Positions 41,604 through 50,827 of a DNA stretch of 64,000 nucleotides are shown piece after piece (positions within the stretch are counted from its first letter, which is position 1; every line of letters begins with the position of its first letter). Source of the DNA: Candidatus Defluviibacillus avedoerensis (lineage in GTDB: Bacteria > Pseudomonadota > Gammaproteobacteria > Burkholderiales > Burkholderiaceae_C); NCBI GenBank assembly GCA_016703665.1, contig JADJBS010000012.1:1-64000 (forward strand), read 5' to 3'. The notes under the pieces were generated by a model. The model had not been told where the DNA came from. It made no database searches and saw only the letters and a program-made list of their open reading frames with translations. The position numbers were made by a program, and so were the translations under genes.

Positions 41604-41955
41604 CGTTTTGGTGGTAGACGACTCCCGTACAGAGCAAATGTACCTGACGGGTCTGTTGCAAAAAATGGGCATGCGGGTTCGTAGCGCAGGTAGTGCCGAG
41701 GATGCATACAAGCAGCTTGAGGCCGAAAAACCGGATTTGATCCTGATGGATGTGGTTATGCCAGGGCAAAACGGGTTTCAGTTGACCCGCGCGATCACCC
41801 GAAACCCTGAGTTTGCCGATGTGCCTATCATCATGTGCACAAGCAAAAATCAGGAAACGGACCGAGTCTGGGGCATGCGGCAGGGGGCCAAGGACTACAT
41901 CACCAAGCCTGTCAGTGGTGCCGAACTGTCGGCCAAAATCAGGGCCTTGGGCTGA
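41590..41955 (+). CDS. pilH: twitching-motility response regulator PilH
   Basis: The 121-aa receiver reads MAIHNVLVVDDSRTEQMYLTGLLQKMG...KPDLILMDVVMPGQNGFQLTRAITR, with phospho-acceptor D54 and TKPVSGAELSAKI at the end. PilH is the second CheY-like protein of the Pil-Chp system and is thought to act as a phosphate sink or to promote retraction. ATG 41590 is preferred: AGGAGG lies nine bases before it, whereas an ATG at 41581 directly abuts that site. Length equals P. aeruginosa PilH (121 aa). Confidence 0.92.
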   Translation: MAIHNVLVVDDSRTEQMYLTGLLQKMGMRVRSAGSAEDAYKQLEAEKPDLILMDVVMPGQNGFQLTRAITRNPEFADVPIIMCTSKNQETDRVWGMRQGAKDYITKPVSGAELSAKIRALG

Positions 41956-41970
41956 GGCGCAGGGTTCACG

Positions 41971-42513
41971 ATGGCAAACCGTGAAGCGCTTAAAGAATTG
42001 AACACCCGGCTGGCGAGTCGTCTACAGGCCGCACGAACAGACGACGTTGCTGCGGCTTGGCTGGCCGTTGAAGCGGGCGGGGCCAAATACCTATTGCCGC
42101 TGGCGCAGGCGGGTGAGATTTTCCCTTGGACGCCGATCATGTCCGTGCCCTATGCGCAGCCGTGGTTTTTAGGTGTGGCCAATTTGCGTGGAGGCCTGTT
42201 TGGTGTTGTTGACTTGGCGGCGTATGTGACGGATGGTAAAGCTACTCACTTACCGTCGGTCTCATCGGAACAGGTGCGCGCAGAGTCCCGGCTGGTGAGC
42301 CTCAATGCTTCGCTGGAAATCAATTGTGTTGTCCTGGTTGACCGTCTTGCCGGTTTGCGCCATGCCAGTGTTTTTGCCTGGAGTGAGGCGCCGGGCGTAG
42401 GTGCCCCACCCTACCTGGCGGCTAGTTACGTTGACGCTGCTGGTGTTCGTTGGCAGGCGCTGGACTTGCTCGCCATGTCGAGACAACCCGAATTTTTGAG
42501 TATCAGTGCTTGA
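41971..42513 (+). CDS. pilI: CheW-like adaptor PilI
   Basis: The 180-aa protein is a CheW-type coupling domain: AAAWLAVEAGGAKYLLPLAQAGEIFPWTPIMSVPYAQPWFLGVANLRGGLFGVVDLAAYV, with NLRGGLFGVVDL typical of the family. It links the transducer PilJ to the kinase ChpA. It begins 15 bp after pilH and ends 15 bp before pilJ, consistent with one operon. Length matches PilI (178 aa in Pseudomonas). Confidence 0.92.
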   Translation: MANREALKELNTRLASRLQAARTDDVAAAWLAVEAGGAKYLLPLAQAGEIFPWTPIMSVPYAQPWFLGVANLRGGLFGVVDLAAYVTDGKATHLPSVSSEQVRAESRLVSLNASLEINCVVLVDRLAGLRHASVFAWSEAPGVGAPPYLAASYVDAAGVRWQALDLLAMSRQPEFLSISA

Positions 42514-42528
42514 GTTACCTGGAAACTG

Positions 42529-44847
42529 ATGATGTCTTTTGTCGATAATTTGAAAAACAAGCTGGCGCGCGAGCAAGCCGCGCAGCCATCGGGTGGCCTG
42601 AGCATGGCCAGCACCGGGCTGGAAGACAGCGGTACAGACCTCAGTGTTGCTCCTACTGAATCCCCACCAACCAGTGTCTTTGGGACTGTCTTCCCGACAA
42701 TGACGCAAGATGAGCCGTTCACCCAGGGAACACAAGCCAATCAGCATTCCATTCTGGCCGAATTGCCCCGTGCTGGAGGTGAAAAAGTGGCTTTGCCGCT
42801 GCTGGGAAGGCGTTCTGCTGCCGGTCAGCGCCGGATCCTAGGCGTCCTGCTGACGCTTGCTTTGGTTGTTCTGGCTGTCATTGCTTTTTTTGCACTGCGT
42901 CAAGCTGATATTGTTTCGCAGCAGGTGGCGGCTACCGGCCAGTCACTCATGCAATCGCAACGTCTGGCCAAGTCGGTATCGCAAGCCCTGGTGGGCAATT
43001 CTGGCGCATTCTCAGACGTGGCGGAGAGCGCAAGCGTGCTTGTCAACATGGCCAGAGGCCTGAAAGACGGCAGTGCAGAGTTGCGGATCACTGCACTGGG
43101 TTCTGCCTACGATGACAACCTGAACAAAATTCTTCCACTGATAGACAGGGCCGAGAAAAACGCGAGGGTTGTGGCTGCCCAGCAGTCCATTCTGATGCAA
43201 GTGGGTAGTTCGCTGCGTACGATCAACCGTCAATCAGCCGATCTACTTGAAATTGCTGAAACGGTATCGTCGTTGAAATTGCAACAAAATGCGTCAGCAT
43301 CAGAAATCTCAGCAGCCGGGCAGTTGGTGATGTTGACGCAGCGGATTGGCAAATCAGCCAATGAATTTCTGATGTCTGAAGGCGTCAGCGCTGAGGCTGT
43401 GTTTTTGCTGGGTAAAGACCTCAATTCGTTCAAGGAAATCACACGCGGCCTGCTGGATGGCAGTGGCGAATTGCGGCTGGGTGCAGCACGTGATCCCGAA
43501 ATCCGCGAACGCCTCGAAGCCTTGCTGAAACAGTACGAAGAAACCCGGCAACAGGCGGGCTCGATTCTGGGGAATCTGCAGGGGCTGGTAGCGGCGCGCG
43601 AAGCTCAATCATCCATTGTTGCAGACAGTGAGCCACTGCGGCGCCACTTGGGCGAGCTTCAGTCCCTGGTGTCAACACAATCTGGCCTGGGCATGGGATC
43701 TGTAGGCGCATTGGCTGCTGCTGCGCTTTTTGCCCTGCTGTGCGCTGCGGGCCTAGCTTATGTCCAGTTACAGGATAGCCGCAAACGCCAGTCTTTGGCT
43801 GAGCGCCAACGCATGGAGGCTGTACGTCAGGAAAAAGAGGCCAAGCGTGTGAACGACGCCAATCAGGCAGCGATTCTGCGGCTGATGAACGAATTGCAGA
43901 CGGTTGCTGAGGGGGACTTGACCCAAGAAGCCACGGTCACTGAGGACATCACGGGTGCCATTGCCGATTCAGTGAACTACACCGTAGAAGAGTTGCGCTC
44001 TCTGGTGAGCAACGTCCAGGCAACTGCAACCCGGGTCGCATCTACTACCGCTCAGGTAGATGAGACCTCTACCGAACTGCTTGCGGCCTCTACTGAACAA
44101 CTGCGTGAGATTCAGAATACAGGGCAGGCTGTGCTGGGGATGGCGTCGCGCATCAACCTGGTGTCATCACAGGCGCAAGAATCCGCTCAGGTGGCCCGGC
44201 AATCGCGCGTGGCGGCCGAGTCTGGCTTGCATGCTGTGCAAAACGCCATTGATGGCATGAACTCTATCCGCGACCAGATTCAGGAAACCTCCAAACGCAT
44301 CAAACGCCTGGGAGAATCGTCACAGGAAATTGGAGAAATCACTGAGTTGATCTCTGACATTACCGAGCAGACCAATGTCCTAGCCCTGAACGCTGCCATC
44401 CAAGCCGCATCCGCAGGTGAGGCTGGGCGCGGTTTCTCGGTGGTAGCGGAGGAGGTCCAGCGCCTTGCTGAACGGTCTGCAGACGCAACTCGTCAGATTG
44501 CGTCGCTGGTGAAAGGCATACAAGCAGATACCCAGGACGCAGTCGCTGCCATGGAGCGCTCAACCCAGGGTGTGGTTGAGGGGGCCAAGCTGTCGGACAA
44601 CGCGGGTGCGGCACTGCAGGAAATTGATCACGTGTCACGCAAGCTGGCAGATCTGATTGAACAAATTTCACAGGCCACGTCCAGCGAGGCCTCTTCTGCC
44701 AATGTCGTTGCTCGCAATATCCAGCACATTTTTGCCGTGACAGAGCAAACAGGGGCGGGTACACGATCGACGGCTCAGCAGGTGCGGGAGTTGTCTCAGA
44801 TGGCCCAAGAATTGCGGCAATCGGTGGCCCGCTTCAAGATCGCCTGA
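42529..44847 (+). CDS. pilJ: methyl-accepting chemotaxis transducer PilJ
   Basis: The 772-aa transducer has a hydrophilic, low-complexity N-terminal ~100 residues, then two membrane helices (ILGVLLTLALVVLAVIAFFALR near 105-126, and a second near 390-415) enclosing a periplasmic PilJ-type domain with long helices. A HAMP-like linker follows (ELQTVAEGDLTQEATVTEDITGAIADSVNYTVEELRSLV). The cytoplasmic signalling tip is EQTNVLALNAAIQAASAGEAGRGFSVVAEEVQRLAERSADATRQI. It probably senses PilA or surface contact. No pilK (methyltransferase) or chpB gene follows here. The start ATG 42529 is one codon before another ATG. Confidence 0.93.
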   Translation: MMSFVDNLKNKLAREQAAQPSGGLSMASTGLEDSGTDLSVAPTESPPTSVFGTVFPTMTQDEPFTQGTQANQHSILAELPRAGGEKVALPLLGRRSAAGQRRILGVLLTLALVVLAVIAFFALRQADIVSQQVAATGQSLMQSQRLAKSVSQALVGNSGAFSDVAESASVLVNMARGLKDGSAELRITALGSAYDDNLNKILPLIDRAEKNARVVAAQQSILMQVGSSLRTINRQSADLLEIAETVSSLKLQQNASASEISAAGQLVMLTQRIGKSANEFLMSEGVSAEAVFLLGKDLNSFKEITRGLLDGSGELRLGAARDPEIRERLEALLKQYEETRQQAGSILGNLQGLVAAREAQSSIVADSEPLRRHLGELQSLVSTQSGLGMGSVGALAAAALFALLCAAGLAYVQLQDSRKRQSLAERQRMEAVRQEKEAKRVNDANQAAILRLMNELQTVAEGDLTQEATVTEDITGAIADSVNYTVEELRSLVSNVQATATRVASTTAQVDETSTELLAASTEQLREIQNTGQAVLGMASRINLVSSQAQESAQVARQSRVAAESGLHAVQNAIDGMNSIRDQIQETSKRIKRLGESSQEIGEITELISDITEQTNVLALNAAIQAASAGEAGRGFSVVAEEVQRLAERSADATRQIASLVKGIQADTQDAVAAMERSTQGVVEGAKLSDNAGAALQEIDHVSRKLADLIEQISQATSSEASSANVVARNIQHIFAVTEQTGAGTRSTAQQVRELSQMAQELRQSVARFKIA

Positions 44848-44863
44848 CCAGGTAACGGATTCC

Positions 44864-47800
44864 ATGTCGTTCACCGATATTCCAACTACCACACCGGAAC
44901 TTGACGTTCCGCTCAATGACCTGGGGCCACTTGCCTGGGTTCTGGAGGAAATGCGTAATGCCATTGCCAGTGCGACAAGAGCGCTGCGGCGGTTTGCGCA
45001 GGAAACCCGCGGTCTCGCTCTCTTTGAACTGGCCGCTTATGACGCCAGCCAGTTGCGCATTGCAAGGCAGCATTTGCACCAGGCGGCGGGCGCTGCTGAG
45101 ATGGTTGGACAAGCCGCACCGGCCAGCCTGCTGTCTGCCATGGAAGCGGCAACCCTGTATTTTGCGCAGCACCCCGGGCGTTGCACTGACGAAGCTGCCA
45201 GCCGCATTGAGCGCGCGGGCTTTGGCCTGATGCAGTACTTCGAGGGAGTGCTTACTGGCAAGGCGACTTCAGCGGTCGCGCTATTTCCACAGTACCGCGA
45301 TGTTCAAGCCCTGGTGGGCAATGACCGTGTTCATCCAGCTGATTTGTGGTCGTTGCATTGGGCTTGGCAGGACCCGGATATGCCGCAAATGTTTGCGCCG
45401 CTTGGTTATGACACCCAGGCCAAAGCTCATTTTGAGCAGGCGATTTTGCAGTGCATCAAGTCACAGGACGCTGAGGCCGCCCGGTTCCTGCGTGATTTGA
45501 GTCTGGGCTTCGCACAGGCTCAGACTGCCCGTCAGCCCATGGTGTTCTGGAAACTGTGCGCAGGCTTCTTCGAAGCCAATGCATTGGGCCTGTGTGCGAA
45601 GGATGTCCACGTTAAGCGGGCTACATCGCGGATATTGCAGCAGTTCAGTGCCCTGGTTCGTGGTGAGTTGGGCGTTCCAGATCGTCTGGCTCAGGACATT
45701 CTTTTCTTCTGTGCACAGGCGCGACCGGCGGCTGAAATGACGGCCCCTGTTTTGAATGCTGTCCGCCGAGCCTACGGCGTTGCGAATTGGGTGCCGGTCG
45801 ACTATGAACGCAGTCCCTTTGGCGCATTTGACCCTGCGCTGTTGGTGCAGGCACGCAAGCGCATTGCGGCGGTGAAAGAGGCTTGGTCGTCTGTGGCGGG
45901 CAATGATCTGGGGCGCTTGCGTGGCCTCGTAGACCAGTTCAGTCTGGTGTCCGATTCGCTGATCAAACTCCATCCCCAAAGTGGAACATTGGCCGTTTGT
46001 TTACGACAGGCTGCAGATGCCACGGCACGATCAGGCGCGGCACCATCGCCTGCGCTGGCCATGGAAGTGGCCACGGCAGTGATGTTCCTCGAGGCCGCAT
46101 TTGAAGAACTTGATCCCAACGACCAGCAGTTAGGTAAACGCACAGCCCGGCTCGCGCAGCGTTTGCAGCGGGTTCAGTCAGGTGGTCAGGCTGAACCGCT
46201 TGAGCCGTGGATTGAGGAACTCTATCGTCGGGTCAGTGACCGCCAGACCATGGGCAGTGTGGTGGGCGAATTACGAGGTTCACTTGACGAAATTGAACGT
46301 ACGCTGGATCAGTATTTCCGCGAGCCGCTAGAGTTGCCCTTGCTCACAGGGGTACCAAGCCAGTTGGCTCAAATGCGGGGCGTGCTATCGGTGTTGGGGT
46401 TGGATCATGCGGTCAGAGCCGTGCTGCGCATGCGCCAGACGGTGGAAGACCTCATGGCCTCGCGGATCGACATGTCTCCGGACAGTGCAAGTCAGGTGTT
46501 CAGCGGGCTGGGCAACAATCTGGGCGCACTGGGTCTGTTGTTTGACATGCTGAGTTATCAGCCGGTTCTAGCCAAGAAACTCTTTGTCTTCAACGAAATT
46601 GTGGGTGAACTGCAGCCGTTGATGGGCAGAATGTCCGCCACCGGTTTGGTTAAACCGCTGGCCACAGAGGCGCCACCAATCACCAGAATTCCGACTGTTT
46701 CTCCATCGGCACCCACACCAAAACAACCTGCGGCGGCAGCGCCAGTTCCTGCACCAACACCAGTAGCAGCAGCGTTGGTTGAATCCGAAGACAGCGACGA
46801 AGACGGTTTTCAGGCGACCAATTTTGCGCCCGACAGCATGCTGGCCGACACCGCATTTGCATCGACATCGCTTGGGTTACCGGAAGCTCGGCCTTCGACC
46901 CTTGCACCCCTGGATCTGCCATCTGATCTACTTGATCTGCCGCCCACCTATGTCTACGGAAATGAGCAGGCACCCGCAGTGCCAGCGGCCACGCCGGCGA
47001 TTGTGCAGCTGGTGATCAATCGTCCCGCTCCCCCACCCATCCCTCAGACTGCGGCGGTTCGAGACGAAAGTAAACACGGTTTGACCGAAGAAGAGACCGA
47101 ACTGCAAGGGATCTTTCTGGATGAGGCTCGTGAGGTGGTGGAAACAGGAAAGACGGCGGTCGCTGTTCTTGACGGTGAGCCATCCAACCTTGACCAGATG
47201 ACAGCCCTGCGGCGTGCCTTCCATACTTTGAAGGGCAGTTCTCGGATGGTTGGCTTGAGCCTGTTTGGGGAAGCCGCCTGGGCCATGGAACAGGTTTTGA
47301 ACACCTGGTTGGCAGACCGTAAGCCAGCAACCTTAGAACTGCGCACTTTGTCTGATCAGGCACTCAGTGCCTTTGAACAATGGACGCAAGACATTGCAGC
47401 AGGCTCGGCAGAGCAATGGACGCCGCGTCCCTTCCAGGTGTCTGCAGACGCCTTGCGCCTGGACAACCGCTTCGTGCCTCTGAACTGGGCGGATTTTGCT
47501 TTTGGTGTCGCGACCTCACCAGAAGTGCAGCCGGAACCAGCGGTTGAGCCTCATTTTGAAATTGCCACGACCGATATGGCGCCTTCTTTGGCGCTAGAAG
47601 TCCCGGTTGCCGCCGCCGTTGATACCCCTGGTTCTGAAGAGCAGGCGTTGGTGGTTGACACATCAACTGAGCCCGACTTCAATTTTGACGAAGCCGGTGA
47701 ACTGACGCCTGAAGAATTGGCACGTCAGTTTTTTGTGGAGGAGGTGGAGGCCAGCCCGGTTGATGGATCCGCTGGTGGCACAGAATTTCCCGAGATTGAA

Positions 47801-50800
47801 GCCGTTGATATCGCTGCCCTTGAAGCTGCAGTTGGGCCTGTGTTGGAGCCTGTGTCCGCTTTGCCGGCGCAAGAAGAAAGCGAAGAACTGGCCCTGGATC
47901 TGCATGCACTTGAAAAGGCGCTCGGTGCCGAAGTCGCCGCGATGCCCGTGAGCAACGAGACACAAGCGCCCGACGAGATGCTTGCATCGCCGTTTGATCT
48001 CGATGAAACCGAAGAGCAGACTAAGGTCATTGGTGACCTGAGAATCGACATCCCGCTCTACAACGTGTATCTGAACGAGGCAGATGAATGGTCGCGGCAA
48101 CTGCAGACCGAGCTCGGAGAGTGGACGCTTGAGCGACACCGCCGTCTGGGTGACAGCACCATTGGCTTGGCGCATTCACTGGCTGGTAGCTCTGCAACCG
48201 TTGGCTTTGTGGCGCTGTCAGACATGGCAAGAATGCTTGAGCATGCAATGCAATGGGTCCAGGCCTTACCAGCTGGAACACCCGAGCAGGCGGATGTTTT
48301 CAACGACACGGCGGAAGACATTCGTCGCCTTTTACACCAGTTTGCCGCCGGTTTTCTCAAGGAACCCAAGCCAGAAATCCTCCGTCGTCTGCATGCTTTG
48401 CTCGAGGGCCAGGGTACGTTGGATACCGTGCAAGCACGTGCTGTGCCCGCGAGTTTGCCCGCAGCATCCCCGGTACCCAGTCCACCTGTTTTGGCGCCCG
48501 TTGCCATCGAAGTGGATGAATCATCGGATGAAGAGGGAGAATTTGAAGGCGAGGACTCGCTGGATCCAGAGCTCTTTGCGCTGTTTGAGGAAGAGGCGCT
48601 TGATTTGTTGCCGCAACTGGGAGGTGCGTTGCGCCAATGGGTTGCCCGGCCAGACAATGTCAGCGCACGCGCCGAGACACTGCGCGTATTGCATACATTG
48701 AAAGGCAGCGCGCGGCTGGCGGGTGCGAATCGGCTGGGTGAGCGGACTCACCGCATGGAATCAGCCATTGAGCGTCTGGGTGCCAGGGGTTTTGATGCTC
48801 GCGAAGCAGTGCCCGGTGGTCGTCTGGAAGCGTTGCTCGGGCGGTTTGACACGCTGCAAGCCAGCTTCGACAGTTTGCGCTCCCGTTTCGCGCAGATAAA
48901 TGATCCAGCCCATCGCGCCAGCCTGAGTGCAATGGCTGACATGATGCACACCCGCTCGGCGGCATCCATTGATCCAGTTAATGAGCATCCTGGCGTGCAA
49001 TTGCTGGACAAGCTTGTCAATCAAACGGGTGAAGTCATGATGACGCGCGCCCGGTTGGAAGCAGGTGTCGGGCAGATGCGTTCGTCGCTGAGTGACCTGA
49101 CTGACAATCTGGACCGCTTGCGTAAACAGTTGCGTGATGTCGAGCTGCAGGCCGAGCTTCAGATGCAGTCGCGCATGGCCCAGACCAAGGACGTTGACCG
49201 CGGGTTCGACCCGCTCGAGTTTGATCGCTTCACGCGGGTTCAGGAACTGACCCGCATGATGGCCGAATCGGTCAACGACGTTGCCACTGTGCAGCGTAGT
49301 CTGCTGCGCACCGTCGATACGGCTGAGGCAGACCTCATTGCCCAAGGCCGTCAGACGCGAGAATTGCAACGCGATTTGCTGCGCACGCGGATGGTCGAGT
49401 TTGAGACGGTTGTTGAGCGACTGTACCGCGTGGTGCGACAGGCTGCTAAAGAGTGTGGCAAACAGGTCAAGCTGGACATCACCGGCGGCTCTATCGAGAT
49501 GGACCGTGGTGTGCTGGATCGCATGACCCCAGCGTTTGAGCACTTGCTGCGCAATGCCGTCGCCCATGGAATCGAGGCACCGGCTGCGCGTGAAGCTGCA
49601 GGCAAGCCAGCCATTGGTGCCATCTCCATTGTGCTTAGCCAGGAAGGCAACGATGTCTCGGTCTCCTTTGCCGACGACGGCGCAGGCCTGGACCCACATC
49701 GAATTCACGACAAAGCCTTGAAGATGGGGTTGGTGCAGCAGGGACAGGTACTGACCCCGGACGATATGATTCGCCTTGTCTTCCTGCCGGGCTTTACCAC
49801 GGTCGCGCAGGTGACTGAGTTGGCTGGTCGCGGCATTGGCATGGACGTGGTTCGTTCTGAAGTATTGGCGCTGGGTGGGCGGATTGAGTCCGAGACCACG
49901 GTAGGACGCGGTACTCAGTTCAAACTGGTTCTACCTCTGACCACAGCGGTGACCCAGGTTGTCATGGTGCGTTCTGGGCGGCTGGCGTTTGGCGTTCCCG
50001 CCAATTTGGTCGAGCTGGTGCGGCGCATCAATTCGCCCGAACTGGCCGATATGTATTCAGCAGGTAGCTATACATTTGGTAGCGAAAAACTGCCTTTCTT
50101 CTGGTCTGGCTCGCTTTTGCAGATTCCAGGCGTCAGCGAAGACCAAGGCACGCAAAGTGGGACGGTGATCATCCTGCGCAGTGCCCAGCAGCGCGTCGCC
50201 TTGCATGTGGATGAAGTTCTGGGCAACCAGGAAGTGGTGGTCAAGAACCTCGGCCCGCAGTTGTCAGGCATGCCTGGTTTGTCGGGTATGACGGTGCTTG
50301 CTTCGGGTGCTGTGGTATTGATTTACAACCCCGTTGCGCTGGCTGCGGTCTATGGCGATCAGGTTCAACAGTTCCAGAAGACCCAGGTCGCCGCCGCGGG
50401 TAGTTTTGGCCGGGTACCCACCACCAAGACCGAAAGCCAGCAAGCGGGTGTGCCGCTGGTGCTGGTGGTGGACGATTCCATCACCGTGCGGCGAGTCACG
50501 CAACGCCTGTTGCAGCGCGAAGGCTACCGCGTAGCGCTTGCCGTCGATGGCGTGCAGGCCTTGGAGCGCCTGCGGGAGGAGCTACCTGTCGTGGTGCTGT
50601 CCGATATCGAGATGCCGCGAATGGACGGATTTGAACTGACACGCACCATTCGTGGCAGTGAGGACTGGAAAGCGCTGCCCATCATTACCATCACGTCCCG
50701 CATGGCAGAAAAGCACCGCGAACATGCTCGTGAGTTGGGCGTGAACCACTACCTGGGCAAGCCCTATTCTGAAGAAGAACTGCTAGGCCTGATCAGGCGT

Positions 50801-50827
50801 TACGTTCGTGAGGCTGCGGGTGCTTAG
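44864..50827 (+). CDS. chpA: hybrid chemotaxis kinase ChpA/PilL
   Basis: The 1987-aa protein is the central kinase of the Pil-Chp system. A long N-terminal region (to ~660) is helical and poorly conserved. A proline-rich linker follows. Three HPt histidines are visible: AFHTLKGSSRMVG (H787), LAHSLAGSSATVG (H1104) and LHTLKGSARLAG (H1277). The CheA part follows with LLDKLVNQTGEVMMTRARLEAG, the ATP-binding N box HLLRNAVAHGIEAPA, SFADDGAGLD and GRGIGMDVVRSEV. Next come a CheW-like segment (LVMVRSGRLAFGVPANLVELV) and a C-terminal receiver with phospho-acceptor D1914 (VVLSDIEMPRMDGF). Pseudomonas ChpA has more phospho-transfer domains; in this one only three histidines are obvious. It should phosphorylate PilG and PilH. 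The stop overlaps that of the convergent photolyase. Confidence 0.93.
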   Translation: MSFTDIPTTTPELDVPLNDLGPLAWVLEEMRNAIASATRALRRFAQETRGLALFELAAYDASQLRIARQHLHQAAGAAEMVGQAAPASLLSAMEAATLYFAQHPGRCTDEAASRIERAGFGLMQYFEGVLTGKATSAVALFPQYRDVQALVGNDRVHPADLWSLHWAWQDPDMPQMFAPLGYDTQAKAHFEQAILQCIKSQDAEAARFLRDLSLGFAQAQTARQPMVFWKLCAGFFEANALGLCAKDVHVKRATSRILQQFSALVRGELGVPDRLAQDILFFCAQARPAAEMTAPVLNAVRRAYGVANWVPVDYERSPFGAFDPALLVQARKRIAAVKEAWSSVAGNDLGRLRGLVDQFSLVSDSLIKLHPQSGTLAVCLRQAADATARSGAAPSPALAMEVATAVMFLEAAFEELDPNDQQLGKRTARLAQRLQRVQSGGQAEPLEPWIEELYRRVSDRQTMGSVVGELRGSLDEIERTLDQYFREPLELPLLTGVPSQLAQMRGVLSVLGLDHAVRAVLRMRQTVEDLMASRIDMSPDSASQVFSGLGNNLGALGLLFDMLSYQPVLAKKLFVFNEIVGELQPLMGRMSATGLVKPLATEAPPITRIPTVSPSAPTPKQPAAAAPVPAPTPVAAALVESEDSDEDGFQATNFAPDSMLADTAFASTSLGLPEARPSTLAPLDLPSDLLDLPPTYVYGNEQAPAVPAATPAIVQLVINRPAPPPIPQTAAVRDESKHGLTEEETELQGIFLDEAREVVETGKTAVAVLDGEPSNLDQMTALRRAFHTLKGSSRMVGLSLFGEAAWAMEQVLNTWLADRKPATLELRTLSDQALSAFEQWTQDIAAGSAEQWTPRPFQVSADALRLDNRFVPLNWADFAFGVATSPEVQPEPAVEPHFEIATTDMAPSLALEVPVAAAVDTPGSEEQALVVDTSTEPDFNFDEAGELTPEELARQFFVEEVEASPVDGSAGGTEFPEIEAVDIAALEAAVGPVLEPVSALPAQEESEELALDLHALEKALGAEVAAMPVSNETQAPDEMLASPFDLDETEEQTKVIGDLRIDIPLYNVYLNEADEWSRQLQTELGEWTLERHRRLGDSTIGLAHSLAGSSATVGFVALSDMARMLEHAMQWVQALPAGTPEQADVFNDTAEDIRRLLHQFAAGFLKEPKPEILRRLHALLEGQGTLDTVQARAVPASLPAASPVPSPPVLAPVAIEVDESSDEEGEFEGEDSLDPELFALFEEEALDLLPQLGGALRQWVARPDNVSARAETLRVLHTLKGSARLAGANRLGERTHRMESAIERLGARGFDAREAVPGGRLEALLGRFDTLQASFDSLRSRFAQINDPAHRASLSAMADMMHTRSAASIDPVNEHPGVQLLDKLVNQTGEVMMTRARLEAGVGQMRSSLSDLTDNLDRLRKQLRDVELQAELQMQSRMAQTKDVDRGFDPLEFDRFTRVQELTRMMAESVNDVATVQRSLLRTVDTAEADLIAQGRQTRELQRDLLRTRMVEFETVVERLYRVVRQAAKECGKQVKLDITGGSIEMDRGVLDRMTPAFEHLLRNAVAHGIEAPAAREAAGKPAIGAISIVLSQEGNDVSVSFADDGAGLDPHRIHDKALKMGLVQQGQVLTPDDMIRLVFLPGFTTVAQVTELAGRGIGMDVVRSEVLALGGRIESETTVGRGTQFKLVLPLTTAVTQVVMVRSGRLAFGVPANLVELVRRINSPELADMYSAGSYTFGSEKLPFFWSGSLLQIPGVSEDQGTQSGTVIILRSAQQRVALHVDEVLGNQEVVVKNLGPQLSGMPGLSGMTVLASGAVVLIYNPVALAAVYGDQVQQFQKTQVAAAGSFGRVPTTKTESQQAGVPLVLVVDDSITVRRVTQRLLQREGYRVALAVDGVQALERLREELPVVVLSDIEMPRMDGFELTRTIRGSEDWKALPIITITSRMAEKHREHARELGVNHYLGKPYSEEELLGLIRRYVREAAGA

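Noticed and set aside
48761..49708. 315-aa minus-strand open frame inside chpA
   Set aside because: It is antisense to the CheA core and has no recognisable motif. chpA has intact HPt, kinase and receiver motifs on the other strand.
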